DNA from: T3Sed10-241 sp036751905
GTDB lineage: Bacteria; Bacteroidota; Bacteroidia; Flavobacteriales_D; Cryomorphaceae
Reading direction: 5' to 3'
Assembly: GCA_036751905.1 (NCBI GenBank)
Contig: DAIOTP010000132.1
Location: 1 to 9,035, forward strand
DNA: 9,035 nt
Position numbers and translations under genes: made by a program. The notes under the pieces were generated by a model. That model saw nothing but the letters and a program-made list of their open reading frames with translations. It had not been told where the DNA came from and searched no databases. Positions within the stretch are counted from its first letter, which is position 1. Each line of letters starts with the position of its first letter. This document shows positions 1-6,489 of the stretch, in pieces.

Positions 1-2
1 AG

Positions 3-146
3 CAAAACATGGCCAATTATCCCATTGCCATCGCTGTGTTGAATAGCAAGTCAAGTAAGTTAGAAGAACTTCTGTCTTTTTTGCCGGCATTTCGCGGGCA
101 GCTCGCAAAGATGAAGAAACACGCATATTACCTTATTGATAAATAG
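3..146 (+). CDS. C-terminal fragment of an unidentified protein, 5' end outside the window
   Basis: An open frame enters from the left edge and encodes 47 residues before a TAG stop at 144-146. It reads QNMANYPIAIAVLNSKSSKL and continues to end in AYYLIDK. The pattern is a hydrophobic strand (PIAIAVLNS), a helix with Leu-Leu pairs, and a short terminal strand. This loosely resembles the C-terminus of PIN-like or DUF5615-type toxins, where a strand such as IVVLNS is followed by a helix, but the match is from memory and weak. The frame composition and clean stop suggest a real gene end. The sequence that follows is a broken fragment of an unrelated gene, so this stop may lie near a rearrangement junction. 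Function is not assigned. Confidence 0.5.
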   Translation, partial: QNMANYPIAIAVLNSKSSKLEELLSFLPAFRGQLAKMKKHAYYLIDK

Positions 147-171
147 TTGCCGCTGTGCACTGCGGCACACG

Positions 172-390
172 CAAGGCTACATCAACGCCCACGTACTGCG
201 CAAGATCGAAGCCATGGATGTATCGCAATACCAAGACGCGCGGGTGATTGTAAAAGGCTTCGGAAAGGTGGAACTAGACCACGCTGCTTACGGCATGGTG
301 AGACTGAAGCTGCTGCCGGTGGTGAAGACGCTGATGTCTGGGGAGCCTTGTCTACGGTGCCGGCGACCGTATGGAAGGACGCGGGGGTGA
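172..390 (+). pseudogene. DUF2480 family gene, 3' remnant with frameshift
   Basis: The translated frame holds GYINAHVLRKIEAMDVSQYQ, then VIVKGFGKVELDHAAYGMV and KLLPVVKTLMSGEPC. This matches what I recall of the C-terminal third of Bacteroidota DUF2480 proteins: a D-x-S-x-Y-x-D segment, V-I-x-K-G-C, AY, L-x-P-V-x-K-x-x-M-x-GE-x-C-S-x-VP, then a short basic tail. After GEPC at 340-351 the expected STVP is read only in the next frame (tct acg gtg ccg, 351-362), so one base has been lost near 350. The residue after VKG is Phe where Cys is usual. The N-terminal two thirds of the family are absent: upstream lies the stop of another CDS at 146 and no matching start. This is a broken relic and not a functional gene. 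DUF2480 has no firmly established function. Confidence in the family is moderate because no search could be run. Confidence 0.6.
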
Positions 391-415
391 TGTCGTTTAT
401 ATTATTCCTTGGTAG

Positions 416-1695
416 TTATTCCTCCGCCAGTGAAAATGCCCTTGATTTGAGTTCCTGTTCTGATTTTGATATGCCATATTTGCCGGCAAGGGTACGCCAA
501 TGGCGCACGGCCGATTTAACCTCTTTGATAATTTCATGGGCGCGATGGCTTGATATGCGAAAGTATCCGCATACCTCCATAGCGAGTTCAAGGCTCAAGG
601 CATTGTCCGTGTCTGAAATATTCAATTTGAGTCCGATACCTGTTTCCACAGGGTTGATGTCATAAGCTGGTGACAATATCCAACCCCCATCCCTGCGTAT
701 AAAGCCATGGTTGCGCAGGTGATCATCTATATTGGAAACGCAAATGCTGAATACAATCCTTCGCCACAATTCCTCAAGGTCACTGCCCACGCTGCCACCT
801 TTGGCAACAATGAATTCAACCAAATCCAGGTAACTCACCCCTTCTGAAGCGTCAGCTCCATCGACATGGCCTAGCAAGGTCATTGCAGAAGCAAAATGGA
901 TTCGCTTGCCCCAGGAAGTGCGATCGAACCTTTTGGTTAAAAATGTGTGAGCGTCACATGAAAATTTGCGCGCCTGGCATTGTGCCATGTTCACTCCAGC
1001 CGCCAAGGCAAGCTCATACGTCACCATTTCCCAAGCCCCCAATCCGTGCGGTCGTTTATACTCGGAAACTTGGCTATCCACAAATGGCCATCACTGTCGC
1101 GAACGCTTGCCTTGGGCCGCGCGCCACCCAGGGACGACCCCGGAGCAATCAACATGGTGAGCCACTTGAGGTAATCCGGGTGGTCGATGATGTCATCGTT
1201 TTCCAGCTTCATGCTGATTTGCTCCAATTCGCGAATTGAAGTCCACGGTGGGCTCGACATTTCTGCATTGTCATTCAAAAACGGCCCTTCCGGATCCAAT
1301 TTAAACCTCAATGCGCCCATGCGGTGTTCATCGTAAACCCCGAGCAAATAATCTGTTTCATACAAGGGGTTCTTAGGCCGGTTTTCGGCCCGCGCCAATG
1401 CTGCTTCTCTTCTGAGCATCAGCACACGACCCCAACGGTCGGGTGATGAATCGAGGAACAATCCAAAATTGGATTTGTCCTCATCATTCAGGAAGTGGGT
1501 TCCCGTATAGAGTTGGAGATCGGGGTCGAGCAATTGCGCATTGCCCGACTGCAGCCAAAGAGGGTCCTATTCGAAAGCAAATATCTCCTTTCCCCTCAAT
1601 AATTCCGCATGCAACAGTCCCATAAGTACGGGTTCGGGTAGGCCATCCCAATCAGCATACACGTAGATATCTCTCCTCTTTTCCGCTTTGGCCAT
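416..1695 (-). pseudogene. hipA: HipA-type serine/threonine kinase toxin gene, disrupted by an amber codon and a frameshift
   Basis: Repairing two lesions gives a protein of about 426 residues, close to E. coli HipA (440). It starts at ATG 1695-1693 (MAKAEKRRDIYVYADWDG), three bases after the hipB stop. The N-terminal domain contains SSPDRWGRVLM and GALRF. The nucleotide-binding Gly-rich segment GSSLGGARPKA is near residue 186 and IAKFPS with the ATP-contacting Lys near 209. The catalytic loop SNIDDHLRNHGF is near 321-332 and the metal-binding SPAYDINP is near 342-349, so the kinase residues are all encoded. Lesion 1 is an in-frame TAG at 1569-1567 (codon 43, context AFE-stop-DPLWL). Lesion 2 is a run of five C (plus strand, 1036-1040) where six would restore DWGAWEMV. 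HipA kinases of the characterised type phosphorylate glutamyl-tRNA synthetase and arrest growth. As assembled, only fragments could be made. Assembly error could explain the homopolymer change but less easily the amber codon. Confidence 0.9.
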
Positions 1696-1698
1696 GGC

Positions 1699-2010
1699 TT
1701 ATTTTCTTTTCGGGGCCCTTTGCTTCACCATCAAATTGGCATCCTGTAACTTTCTTCCCAATGCATCATCCTTGGCCACCAGGAGCAAGTCCTTTTCAAG
1801 CCCCAGCACAGCCAATACCTGTAGATATAAACCAAGACCTACCGTTTCAGAACCCTTCTCAATGGCATGCAGCGTAGGCCGGCTGATGTTAGCCCGCTCT
1901 GCCACCTGCTCCATGCTGTACTTCCTTCGCAGCCGGGCCAGCTTAATGTTCTCCCCCAATTCTGAGATCAGCTTTTGGTGTTGTGGGAGTAAGGTTGATG
2001 TCTTTTTCAC
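1699..2010 (-). CDS. hipB: HipB-type Xre helix-turn-helix antitoxin and operon repressor
   Basis: The 103-residue protein carries one HTH_3/Xre domain at about residues 18-74 (ISELGENIKLARLRRKYSME, then a recognition helix around SRPTLHAIEKG at 43-53). A Lys/Arg-rich tail ends in KQRAPKRK, which in such antitoxins may contact the toxin. In characterised systems HipB neutralises HipA by complex formation and represses its own promoter. The start is GTG at 2010-2008: no in-frame ATG lies between it and the upstream stop (TAA at 2031-2029), and the next Met (residue 33) would remove part of the HTH. The stop at 1701-1699 is three bases before the hipA ATG, giving the usual antitoxin-first operon. 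The frame is intact although its partner is broken, so it may persist as an orphan repressor. Length is slightly above E. coli HipB (88 residues). Confidence 0.9.
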   Translation of the reverse strand: MKKTSTLLPQHQKLISELGENIKLARLRRKYSMEQVAERANISRPTLHAIEKGSETVGLGLYLQVLAVLGLEKDLLLVAKDDALGRKLQDANLMVKQRAPKRK

Positions 2011-2052
2011 TGTAATGAAAATTGTACATTACAAATGTACCCTAAAATGTAA
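2011..2052. promoter_or_regulatory. Probable hipBA operator: overlapping inverted repeats and half-sites
   Basis: Two perfect inverted repeats overlap directly upstream of the hipB start. GTACATT-ACA-AATGTAC spans 2024-2040, and TGTAATG with CATTACA nine bases apart spans 2011-2033. A further AATGTAA half-site lies at 2046-2052, twelve bases from the preceding AATGTAC. Arrays of this type are where HipB-like repressors bind in known hipBA operons, although the E. coli sequence is different. That HipB binds here is inferred from position and symmetry. Confidence 0.65.
2032..2039 (-). promoter_or_regulatory. Candidate Bacteroidota -7 promoter element for hipBA
   Basis: Read on the minus strand this is TACATTTG, an exact fit to the Bacteroidota -7 consensus TAnnTTTG. 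It lies inside the operator palindrome and would place the transcript start about 15-20 bases before the GTG of hipB. A repressor on the palindrome would block it. I do not see a clear TTG-type -33 element at the usual distance, so the call rests on one element and its position. Confidence 0.4.
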
Positions 2053-2093
2053 ACTACAGTTATCGTTATGGAAGATGTTTGAAGTAATCAGCA

Positions 2094-2199
2094 GAAGGTC
2101 TTCCCTTTATCAAGCGACGACATGAGCTTCTTGTGCGCCAAGCTGAATTCCGTCCACAGTGCGGAGGCATTTGGAAGATCCTGTGGAATTGTGGAATCG
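2094..2199 (-). pseudogene. Short remnant of a DUF1016/YhcG-type nuclease gene (copy A)
   Basis: The minus strand encodes DLPNASALWTEFS, then AHKKLMSSLDKGKTF. It aligns residue by residue with IFPNASAVRTKFS, HYKLMLPIDREDKRAF in the longer DUF1016 pseudogene at 6490-7258. The DNA is also visibly similar: 2120-2199 matches 7134-7214 at roughly three quarters of positions with small gaps. In the family this is the conserved segment around 'ELSWTHYKLLL' that precedes the nuclease domain. No start, no nuclease domain and no long frame remain. The fragment lies between the hipB operator and the DUF4143 ATPase stop (67 bases away). It is too short to act as a gene. Confidence 0.7.
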
Positions 2200-2266
2200 C
2201 TCACACCATGAATGAAATACCATGGCTGCCGTGATCACAAATTTTGAGACCATGTAAATGTGACCT

Positions 2267-3409
2267 TTATACCTCAAATTTTCCGACAAAGTCCCTAAAA
2301 TTATCTTTGGTAATTATTTCGACATCTGCTTTATAGGTCTCGGCAAATGCCGCCGGGATTTTCACTTTCGCTTTGGGGTTCCACTTGAATTCGTAACCTG
2401 TAATTTCGCCGTTGGCTTCTTCCACATAGTCGATTTCTTGTTGCAGCCGGGTGCGCCAGAAATATCCCTTGCAATACTTCTGATGGTAGTGGTTGCGCTT
2501 GTGGCGCTCGGTCATGAGGAAGTTTTCCCAAAGGGCTCCCGTGTCATTGCGCAATTCGATGGGGTTAAAGTTCTGGATAAGCGCATTGCGGATGCCATTG
2601 TCATAAAAATAGATCTTTCGGTTGGTCTTGATTTCATTGCGCAGGTTCCGGCTGAATGAGGTGAGCGGAAATACGATGTAGGCAAGCTCCAGCAGGTAAA
2701 TATAATGGGATACGGTGTTTTTATCGACTCCGGTGAGCTGGGCGATTTCATTGTAGCTCACCTCGCTTCCCACCTGAAAAGCCAGGGCCTGAAGTATCTT
2801 CTCGAGCACTTCAGGTTTTTGGATATTGGCGTAGGCCAAAATGTCCTTGAAGAGATAACTCCCGGCAAGGCCATTCAGAATTTCGCGCTCATCCCCCCTG
2901 TTGTTAATCACGTCGGGGTAGAACCCATATACCAGCCGGTTTTCCAGATCCTTCAGAGCATCCAAATAACCTACTGATTGCTCGTATTCTTCGTACGAAA
3001 TCGGGTAGAGGGTAAACGCAAACTTTCGGCCCGTGAGCGGTTCGCTTGTGCTGTTCCGCAGCTCAAAAGCCGATGAGCCGCTCATGATCAGTTGGACTTT
3101 TTCGAACTGGTCGTGAATGATTTTCGCTGTAATGCCGATGTTTTCGATCCGCTGCGCCTCATCGATGAAAACGATTTTCGCATGGCCTATCAGCGTGGCG
3201 ATTTCCAGGGTGTTCGGATTGGTCAACTGTTGCCGCACCAAAGGATCGTCGCCGTCGAGAAACAGAAAGTCCTCCCCAGCCAATATTTCCTTGATCAGGG
3301 TGGTTTTTCCGACCTGCCGAGCGCCAATCAGAACAATGGTTTTTCGCTTGAAAAGCCTTTTAGCAATGTGGGTTTTTAAGGTTCTTTGAATCATAAACGG
3401 GAAACTCAT
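2267..3409 (-). CDS. AAA ATPase with C-terminal DUF4143 (PD-(D/E)XK-like) domain
   Basis: The 380-residue protein has the standard length and order of the DUF4143 ATPases. Walker A GARQVGKTT is at 29-37, Walker B IVFIDEAQ at 79-86 and the sensor-like segment IMSGSSAFEL at 108-117. The family signature LTGR (125-128) with YPISYEEY (135-142) follows. A winged-helix-like region covers about 213-248 (YNEIAQLTGVDKNTVSHYIY). The C-terminal nuclease-like fold is marked by FYDNGIRN at 268-275, ENFLMTE at 295-301, EIDYVEE at 325-331 and YEFKW at 339-343. These proteins are widespread, often horizontally transferred, and have no settled cellular role. The frame is intact. ATG at 3409 overlaps a palindromic repeat and lies at the predicted transcript start. 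Met6 at 3394 (MIQRTL) may be the true start, as many relatives begin this way. Its neighbours are a secreted beta-helix gene upstream and a DUF1016 relic downstream. Confidence 0.92.
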   Translation of the reverse strand: MSFPFMIQRTLKTHIAKRLFKRKTIVLIGARQVGKTTLIKEILAGEDFLFLDGDDPLVRQQLTNPNTLEIATLIGHAKIVFIDEAQRIENIGITAKIIHDQFEKVQLIMSGSSAFELRNSTSEPLTGRKFAFTLYPISYEEYEQSVGYLDALKDLENRLVYGFYPDVINNRGDEREILNGLAGSYLFKDILAYANIQKPEVLEKILQALAFQVGSEVSYNEIAQLTGVDKNTVSHYIYLLELAYIVFPLTSFSRNLRNEIKTNRKIYFYDNGIRNALIQNFNPIELRNDTGALWENFLMTERHKRNHYHQKYCKGYFWRTRLQQEIDYVEEANGEITGYEFKWNPKAKVKIPAAFAETYKADVEIITKDNFRDFVGKFEV

Positions 3410-3469
3410 TCACCAAATATATGTTTTTTCAGTGAATCGATTCACCAAAAATCATGTTTTTTGGTGAAT
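3408..3469. repeat. Two tandem 30-bp palindromic units at the DUF4143 ATPase start
   Basis: Unit 1 is 3408-3437 and unit 2 is 3440-3469, separated by two bases. Each begins ATTCACCAAA and ends GTGAAT. Unit 2 is a perfect hairpin with 12-bp arms (ATTCACCAAAAA / TTTTTGGTGAAT) and a 6-base loop. Unit 1 is imperfect (ATTCAC and GTGAAT outer arms, degenerate inside). The junction gives the perfect palindrome TGAATCGATTCA at 3433-3444. The array overlaps the ATG at 3409-3407, so it is a strong candidate operator. A diverged copy is at 7321-7362. Confidence 0.75.
3414..3421 (-). promoter_or_regulatory. Candidate -7 promoter element of the DUF4143 ATPase gene
   Basis: On the minus strand this reads TATATTTG, an exact TAnnTTTG match, located in palindrome unit 1 and ending only four bases before ATG 3409. 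A TTG about 24 bases further upstream could be a poor -33 element. If real, the transcript would begin at or within the first codon, giving a leaderless message or a short leader for Met6 at 3394. Confidence 0.4.
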
Positions 3470-3533
3470 TTAAATAAGGGAAATGAACCCGAGGCGCTTT
3501 AGACCCATCCACCTCCACCACCCCGGCCACAAC

Positions 3534-5483
3534 TTATTGCACCACAAGCTTGATGGCGGTGCCATTTTGCAACCTTGCGATGTACAGTCCGGGCCTCAGC
3601 TCAACCTGCACCTGGTTGACTCCGGGGGTGAGGCGGCGCTCGTAACACACTTTACCGGTAAGGTCAAAGACCTGAAGCACATCTGATTTCTCCGCCATAA
3701 AGTGTAGCATTCCACCCGAGGCTACCGGATTGGGATATACTTCCAATAGGGCACTGCCCGCTGCGTGCGCGGCGGAAACGGTTGAAGCGCTTTGGAGCTC
3801 GTAGGCCCCCATGTCGATGATTTCATTGAAAATGCGCGGGTTTCCAGCAAAATCTGCAGCATCATATGTGCTCAGGTAGTGCGCATTGTCGCCGGAATTG
3901 ATGCATGGGCTCGATGACAATAGCGCAAAGTCACCGCTTGCGGCATCGGCAAATTTAGGATCCGCAGCTGCAATGTTCCCATTTACATCGGTGTCTGATT
4001 GCCACAAATTGTGGTACATGGTGGAATTGCTTGAATTGTAAAACCGCACATGTGCGCCTTGCACAGCACCATTTGCCGTGTTGAGCCAAAAAATATTGTT
4101 CAGGATATGGTCCTCCCTCCCATCAAGGGATATGGCTCCGCCTTGCGCTGCGGCTGCGTTTGCATAAAAAGTGTTGTTCACATACCTGTTCGAGCCTTGA
4201 TTGAACGAACTATGTATGGCACCGCCATTGTTGTTGGCGGTATTGAGTGCAAAAATGTTGTTGAAGGCGTCAAGGGTGGTTCCGCTGCATGATAGGGCTC
4301 CTCCTAAGCCAATGGCCTCATTTGCTGTAAAGCGATTTGCAAACATGGTATGGGTTCCACCGGCCAGGGTGAGTGCGCCACCTGAACCGTGGGTCAGGTT
4401 TTCAGTGAAGGTGTTTTCTGAAAGCAGCAAACTGGCTGTACTGGCGTAAATGGCACCTCCCTGACACACTTGCACGCCGGTGGGAAGGTGTAAACTTGCA
4501 TTTCCTGCAAACTCATTGTTGCTGATGTTGTGCACTCCTCCGGTCACATATACCGCGCCGCCATTGGCATTGGTGGATCCCAATGACACATAGGCCGTAT
4601 TTCCAAGAAGTTGACTGTCGGTAAGGTTCAGGTCTGCATTATGCACAAGTATTGCCCCTCCGGCTGCTAAATATCCGGGGCTTGGCATGGGAAAGGGCCC
4701 TCCGGGAGCCAGCACCACATGGTTGTCCATAAAGGTGCAATTTTCAACAGTGTAGGTGCCGGTTACCCCGCAAATGCCACCTCCGGCACCCCCAGCTCGG
4801 TTGTGGGCAAAATGGCAGTTCGAAATGTGATGGGTACCGCCATTGCTGTTGATGGCCCCACCTTGATAAGTAGATCGGTTGAACTCGAAGCGGCAATTGG
4901 CAATGGTGATGTTGGTAGCATTGTAGAGGTACATCCCTCCACCAACGTAATTGGGTACGGACAATCCCAAGGCCGATACATAAGCGCTTGCATCGTTTGT
5001 GGCCGTATTTCCATTGGCTGTGCCTGATTTGATGGTAAAGCCATTGATCACAGCATCGCTGGTATTGGGGAAAAACATGACGTGGTAGCAATTGTCGGTA
5101 CTGTCGTTTTCGGCGCCAATATTTCCGGATAGGATGGAGGGGTGCTGGCTGAAGTCGCGTTCTGTCATGCCGGGATTCCCGGAAGCGGGAAAACCGCCAT
5201 AAAGCTTGATGCCCGGGTGTATGGTGAATGTGCTNNNNNNNNNNTCAGGGGGGTGGCTGTTGTCAAATGGCACTACAATGAGGTGGGTAGGTGTATAGGT
5301 TCCTTCGGCCACCCACACCTCATCATTGGGTGCGGAGGCGTTGATCATCAATTGAAGGGTGCCCGAGGCGGCCTCCCAGCTTGATCCATCGCCGGTGCCT
5401 CCTGCGCGTACGTAGCGGATGGATTGGGCCTGTATTGCTGTAATCTGAAGCAAGAGAATGAGTACACTAAAAAGAATTTTCAT
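3534..5483 (-). CDS. Secreted parallel beta-helix repeat protein with T9SS type A sorting domain
   Basis: About 649 residues as assembled. Residues 1-20 form a signal peptide (MKILFSVLILLLQITAIQAQ). Residues 22-100 resemble the entry region of polymorphic-outer-membrane/right-handed beta-helix proteins (GTGDGSSWEAA, DEVWVAEGTYTP, IKLYGGF). A solenoid follows, with a GGA-[IVL] or GGG-[MI] turn near residues 181, 208, 235, 275, 308, 342, 368, 394, 420 and 448. Asn-rich strands such as NCRFEFN, NNEFAGN and NNIFALN lie between the turns. The end cap has DPKFADAASGDFALLSSSPC (509-528) and IDMGAYEL (556-563). The last 75 residues are a T9SS sorting domain (EVYPNPVASGG, then LQVFDLTGK, LRPGLYIARLQNG, ending KLVVQ). 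The protein is thus exported by Sec and carried through the outer membrane by T9SS. Its role (surface or secreted adhesin, or polysaccharide-active protein) cannot be told. No catalytic motif was recognised. Four residues are unknown because of the N gap. Confidence 0.93.
   Translation of the reverse strand: MKILFSVLILLLQITAIQAQSIRYVRAGGTGDGSSWEAASGTLQLMINASAPNDEVWVAEGTYTPTHLIVVPFDNSHPPXXXXSTFTIHPGIKLYGGFPASGNPGMTERDFSQHPSILSGNIGAENDSTDNCYHVMFFPNTSDAVINGFTIKSGTANGNTATNDASAYVSALGLSVPNYVGGGMYLYNATNITIANCRFEFNRSTYQGGAINSNGGTHHISNCHFAHNRAGGAGGGICGVTGTYTVENCTFMDNHVVLAPGGPFPMPSPGYLAAGGAILVHNADLNLTDSQLLGNTAYVSLGSTNANGGAVYVTGGVHNISNNEFAGNASLHLPTGVQVCQGGAIYASTASLLLSENTFTENLTHGSGGALTLAGGTHTMFANRFTANEAIGLGGALSCSGTTLDAFNNIFALNTANNNGGAIHSSFNQGSNRYVNNTFYANAAAAQGGAISLDGREDHILNNIFWLNTANGAVQGAHVRFYNSSNSTMYHNLWQSDTDVNGNIAAADPKFADAASGDFALLSSSPCINSGDNAHYLSTYDAADFAGNPRIFNEIIDMGAYELQSASTVSAAHAAGSALLEVYPNPVASGGMLHFMAEKSDVLQVFDLTGKVCYERRLTPGVNQVQVELRPGLYIARLQNGTAIKLVVQ
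5235..5244. other. Assembly gap of 10 N inside the beta-helix gene
   Basis: Ten N fall in codons 80-83 of the beta-helix CDS, next to a run of six G. The reading frame is the same on both sides if the gap is taken as exactly ten bases. Codon 80 begins GA, so it encodes Asp or Glu. The protein context (DNSHPP before, STFTIHPG after) needs only a few residues here, so the true gap is probably short, but ten may be a placeholder. Confidence 0.98.
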
Positions 5484-5806
5484 GGTTACTGCGATTTGAT
5501 GTTGGCCTCCAAGGAATGCAATGCTCGTAGGTCCTCAAGTCCTGCAAAGTTGAGCTGAAATAGCCATGATTTCTTTGTCTAATGAGCAAGCGTATCACTT
5601 ATTGAGCAAACGCAAGCCCGGGACGCGCCCCGTTTCCTCAAATTCGATTGTACAAATTAAGAACAGGCGCGACCAAGACTGCTGTGCCTGATTGTCACTT
5701 TGGAACATTTAACCCCTCGTGCCTCTCAATGATCCCAGTATAACCGAAATTGTCCAACAGCCTGGATCACCATCTGCCGGTAATCCATCCCCGTGCAGTG
5801 TGTACT
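5484..5806. other. Intergenic region without a recognisable gene; contains a spaced direct repeat
   Basis: No frame on either strand here resembles a protein I know. The stretch is the upstream region of the beta-helix gene and the downstream region of the SdpI-like gene, both on the minus strand. Its only structured feature is a pair of 13-bp direct repeats, TA[A/T]TGAGCAA[G/A]CG, at 5580-5592 and 5600-5612, with a period of 20 bases and 11 of 13 positions identical. They lie about 100 bases upstream of the beta-helix ATG and could bind a regulator on one face of the helix. I found no convincing terminator for the SdpI-like gene. Confidence 0.35.
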
Positions 5807-6148
5807 TCACTCTTCCTGAAACCTGTTCGCAATCGCCTTCTCTACCCGCCTCAACAAGACCACAATCATCGCAATCATCAGGCTTAGGCCGATCACCACG
5901 GCCAGATTCTCATTGAGGTCAAAAAACAAACCCAATACAGAGGTCGCAGCGAGCAGGGCTCCACACTTTACCATTTCACGGGCAGCATACTTTTGGGCGA
6001 AGGCCCACCTCTCCTGACTGCGCATGGAGCCCGATGTTCGGTAGCCGTAAAAGGGATTGATCTTTTTGGGTGGAAACACATTCATCAAGACGCCCGCAAG
6101 GACGAAAATGATGCCAACTGAAAGGGGGATAATCATGAGGGGAGACAT
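5807..6148 (-). CDS. SdpI family small membrane protein
   Basis: The 113-residue protein has three predicted membrane helices at about 5-25, 60-77 and 82-99. Between the first two lies the family signature PPKKINPFYGYRTSGSMRS, then QERWAFAQKYAAREM (26-59). This G-[IY]-R-T plus W-x-x-A-x-K/R pattern defines the C-terminal SdpI domain. In Bacillus subtilis, SdpI gives immunity to the SdpC killing factor and takes part in its signalling. Short stand-alone Bacteroidota members have no proven role. No sdpC-like or sdpR-like partner is visible nearby, so immunity should not be assumed. It begins with ATG at 6148 with no Shine-Dalgarno sequence. A second Met at residue 5 is possible. The frame is intact. 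Confidence 0.88.
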   Translation of the reverse strand: MSPLMIIPLSVGIIFVLAGVLMNVFPPKKINPFYGYRTSGSMRSQERWAFAQKYAAREMVKCGALLAATSVLGLFFDLNENLAVVIGLSLMIAMIVVLLRRVEKAIANRFQEE

Positions 6149-6489
6149 GCCGGGTGTATGAATGGTCTTGACAAAATGAACTCCAAAAATGAACGGTCAA
6201 CAACTGAATCGTGTGAGATTCCAAGCTACAAATTTAACATGGAATCAAACAACACTGCTTTGAAAAACGCGCTGCAGCCTGCTCACAAATTCAATCCAAA
6301 AACCACGATTGCTCCAAAATGCTCCACCAAATTGCCTTACTGATGAAATATTGGCAATGTAATTTATAGCCCTGTTGAAGCGCTGATGTATGCACATCCT
6401 TGCTTACGGTGCCCGTTTGGAAGAGGAGTAGGTAAATTAACCCATCAAAATTTATGTGACCATCATTCTCTGTCCCACTCCTTTTTGAC
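6149..6489. other. Intergenic region; possible promoter for the SdpI-like gene only
   Basis: No protein or RNA gene was recognised in these 341 bases. On the minus strand a TAAATTTG at 6236-6229 fits the TAnnTTTG -7 consensus and would give a leader of about 80 bases to the SdpI-like gene. I see no TTG at the expected -33 distance, so it may be chance in AT-rich DNA. The left-hand end of the region abuts the SdpI start and the right-hand end abuts the terminal stop of the DUF1016 pseudogene at 6490. Confidence 0.3.

Noticed and set aside
1036..1040. Programmed ribosomal frameshifting at the homopolymer in hipA
   Set aside because: An upstream in-frame amber codon already blocks the frame, no stimulatory structure is evident, and HipA is not known to use frameshifting.
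883..1239. A 118-codon plus-strand frame opposite hipA
   Set aside because: It is antisense to conserved HipA kinase sequence and has no recognisable protein features.
3408..3469. CRISPR array or transcription terminator
   Set aside because: There are only two units with a two-base spacer, and the hairpin overlaps a start codon and promoter element. A terminator role for the upstream beta-helix gene is possible but less consistent with the position.
4050..5091. Several open frames of 80-115 codons on both strands across the beta-helix gene
   Set aside because: They lie entirely inside a well-supported 649-residue gene with signal peptide and sorting domain, and their translations are low-complexity or Cys/His/Trp-rich by frame shift.
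5615..5635. GC-rich near-palindrome (CGGGACGCGCCCCG) as a terminator
   Set aside because: The stem is short and imperfect and is not followed by a clean T run on either strand.
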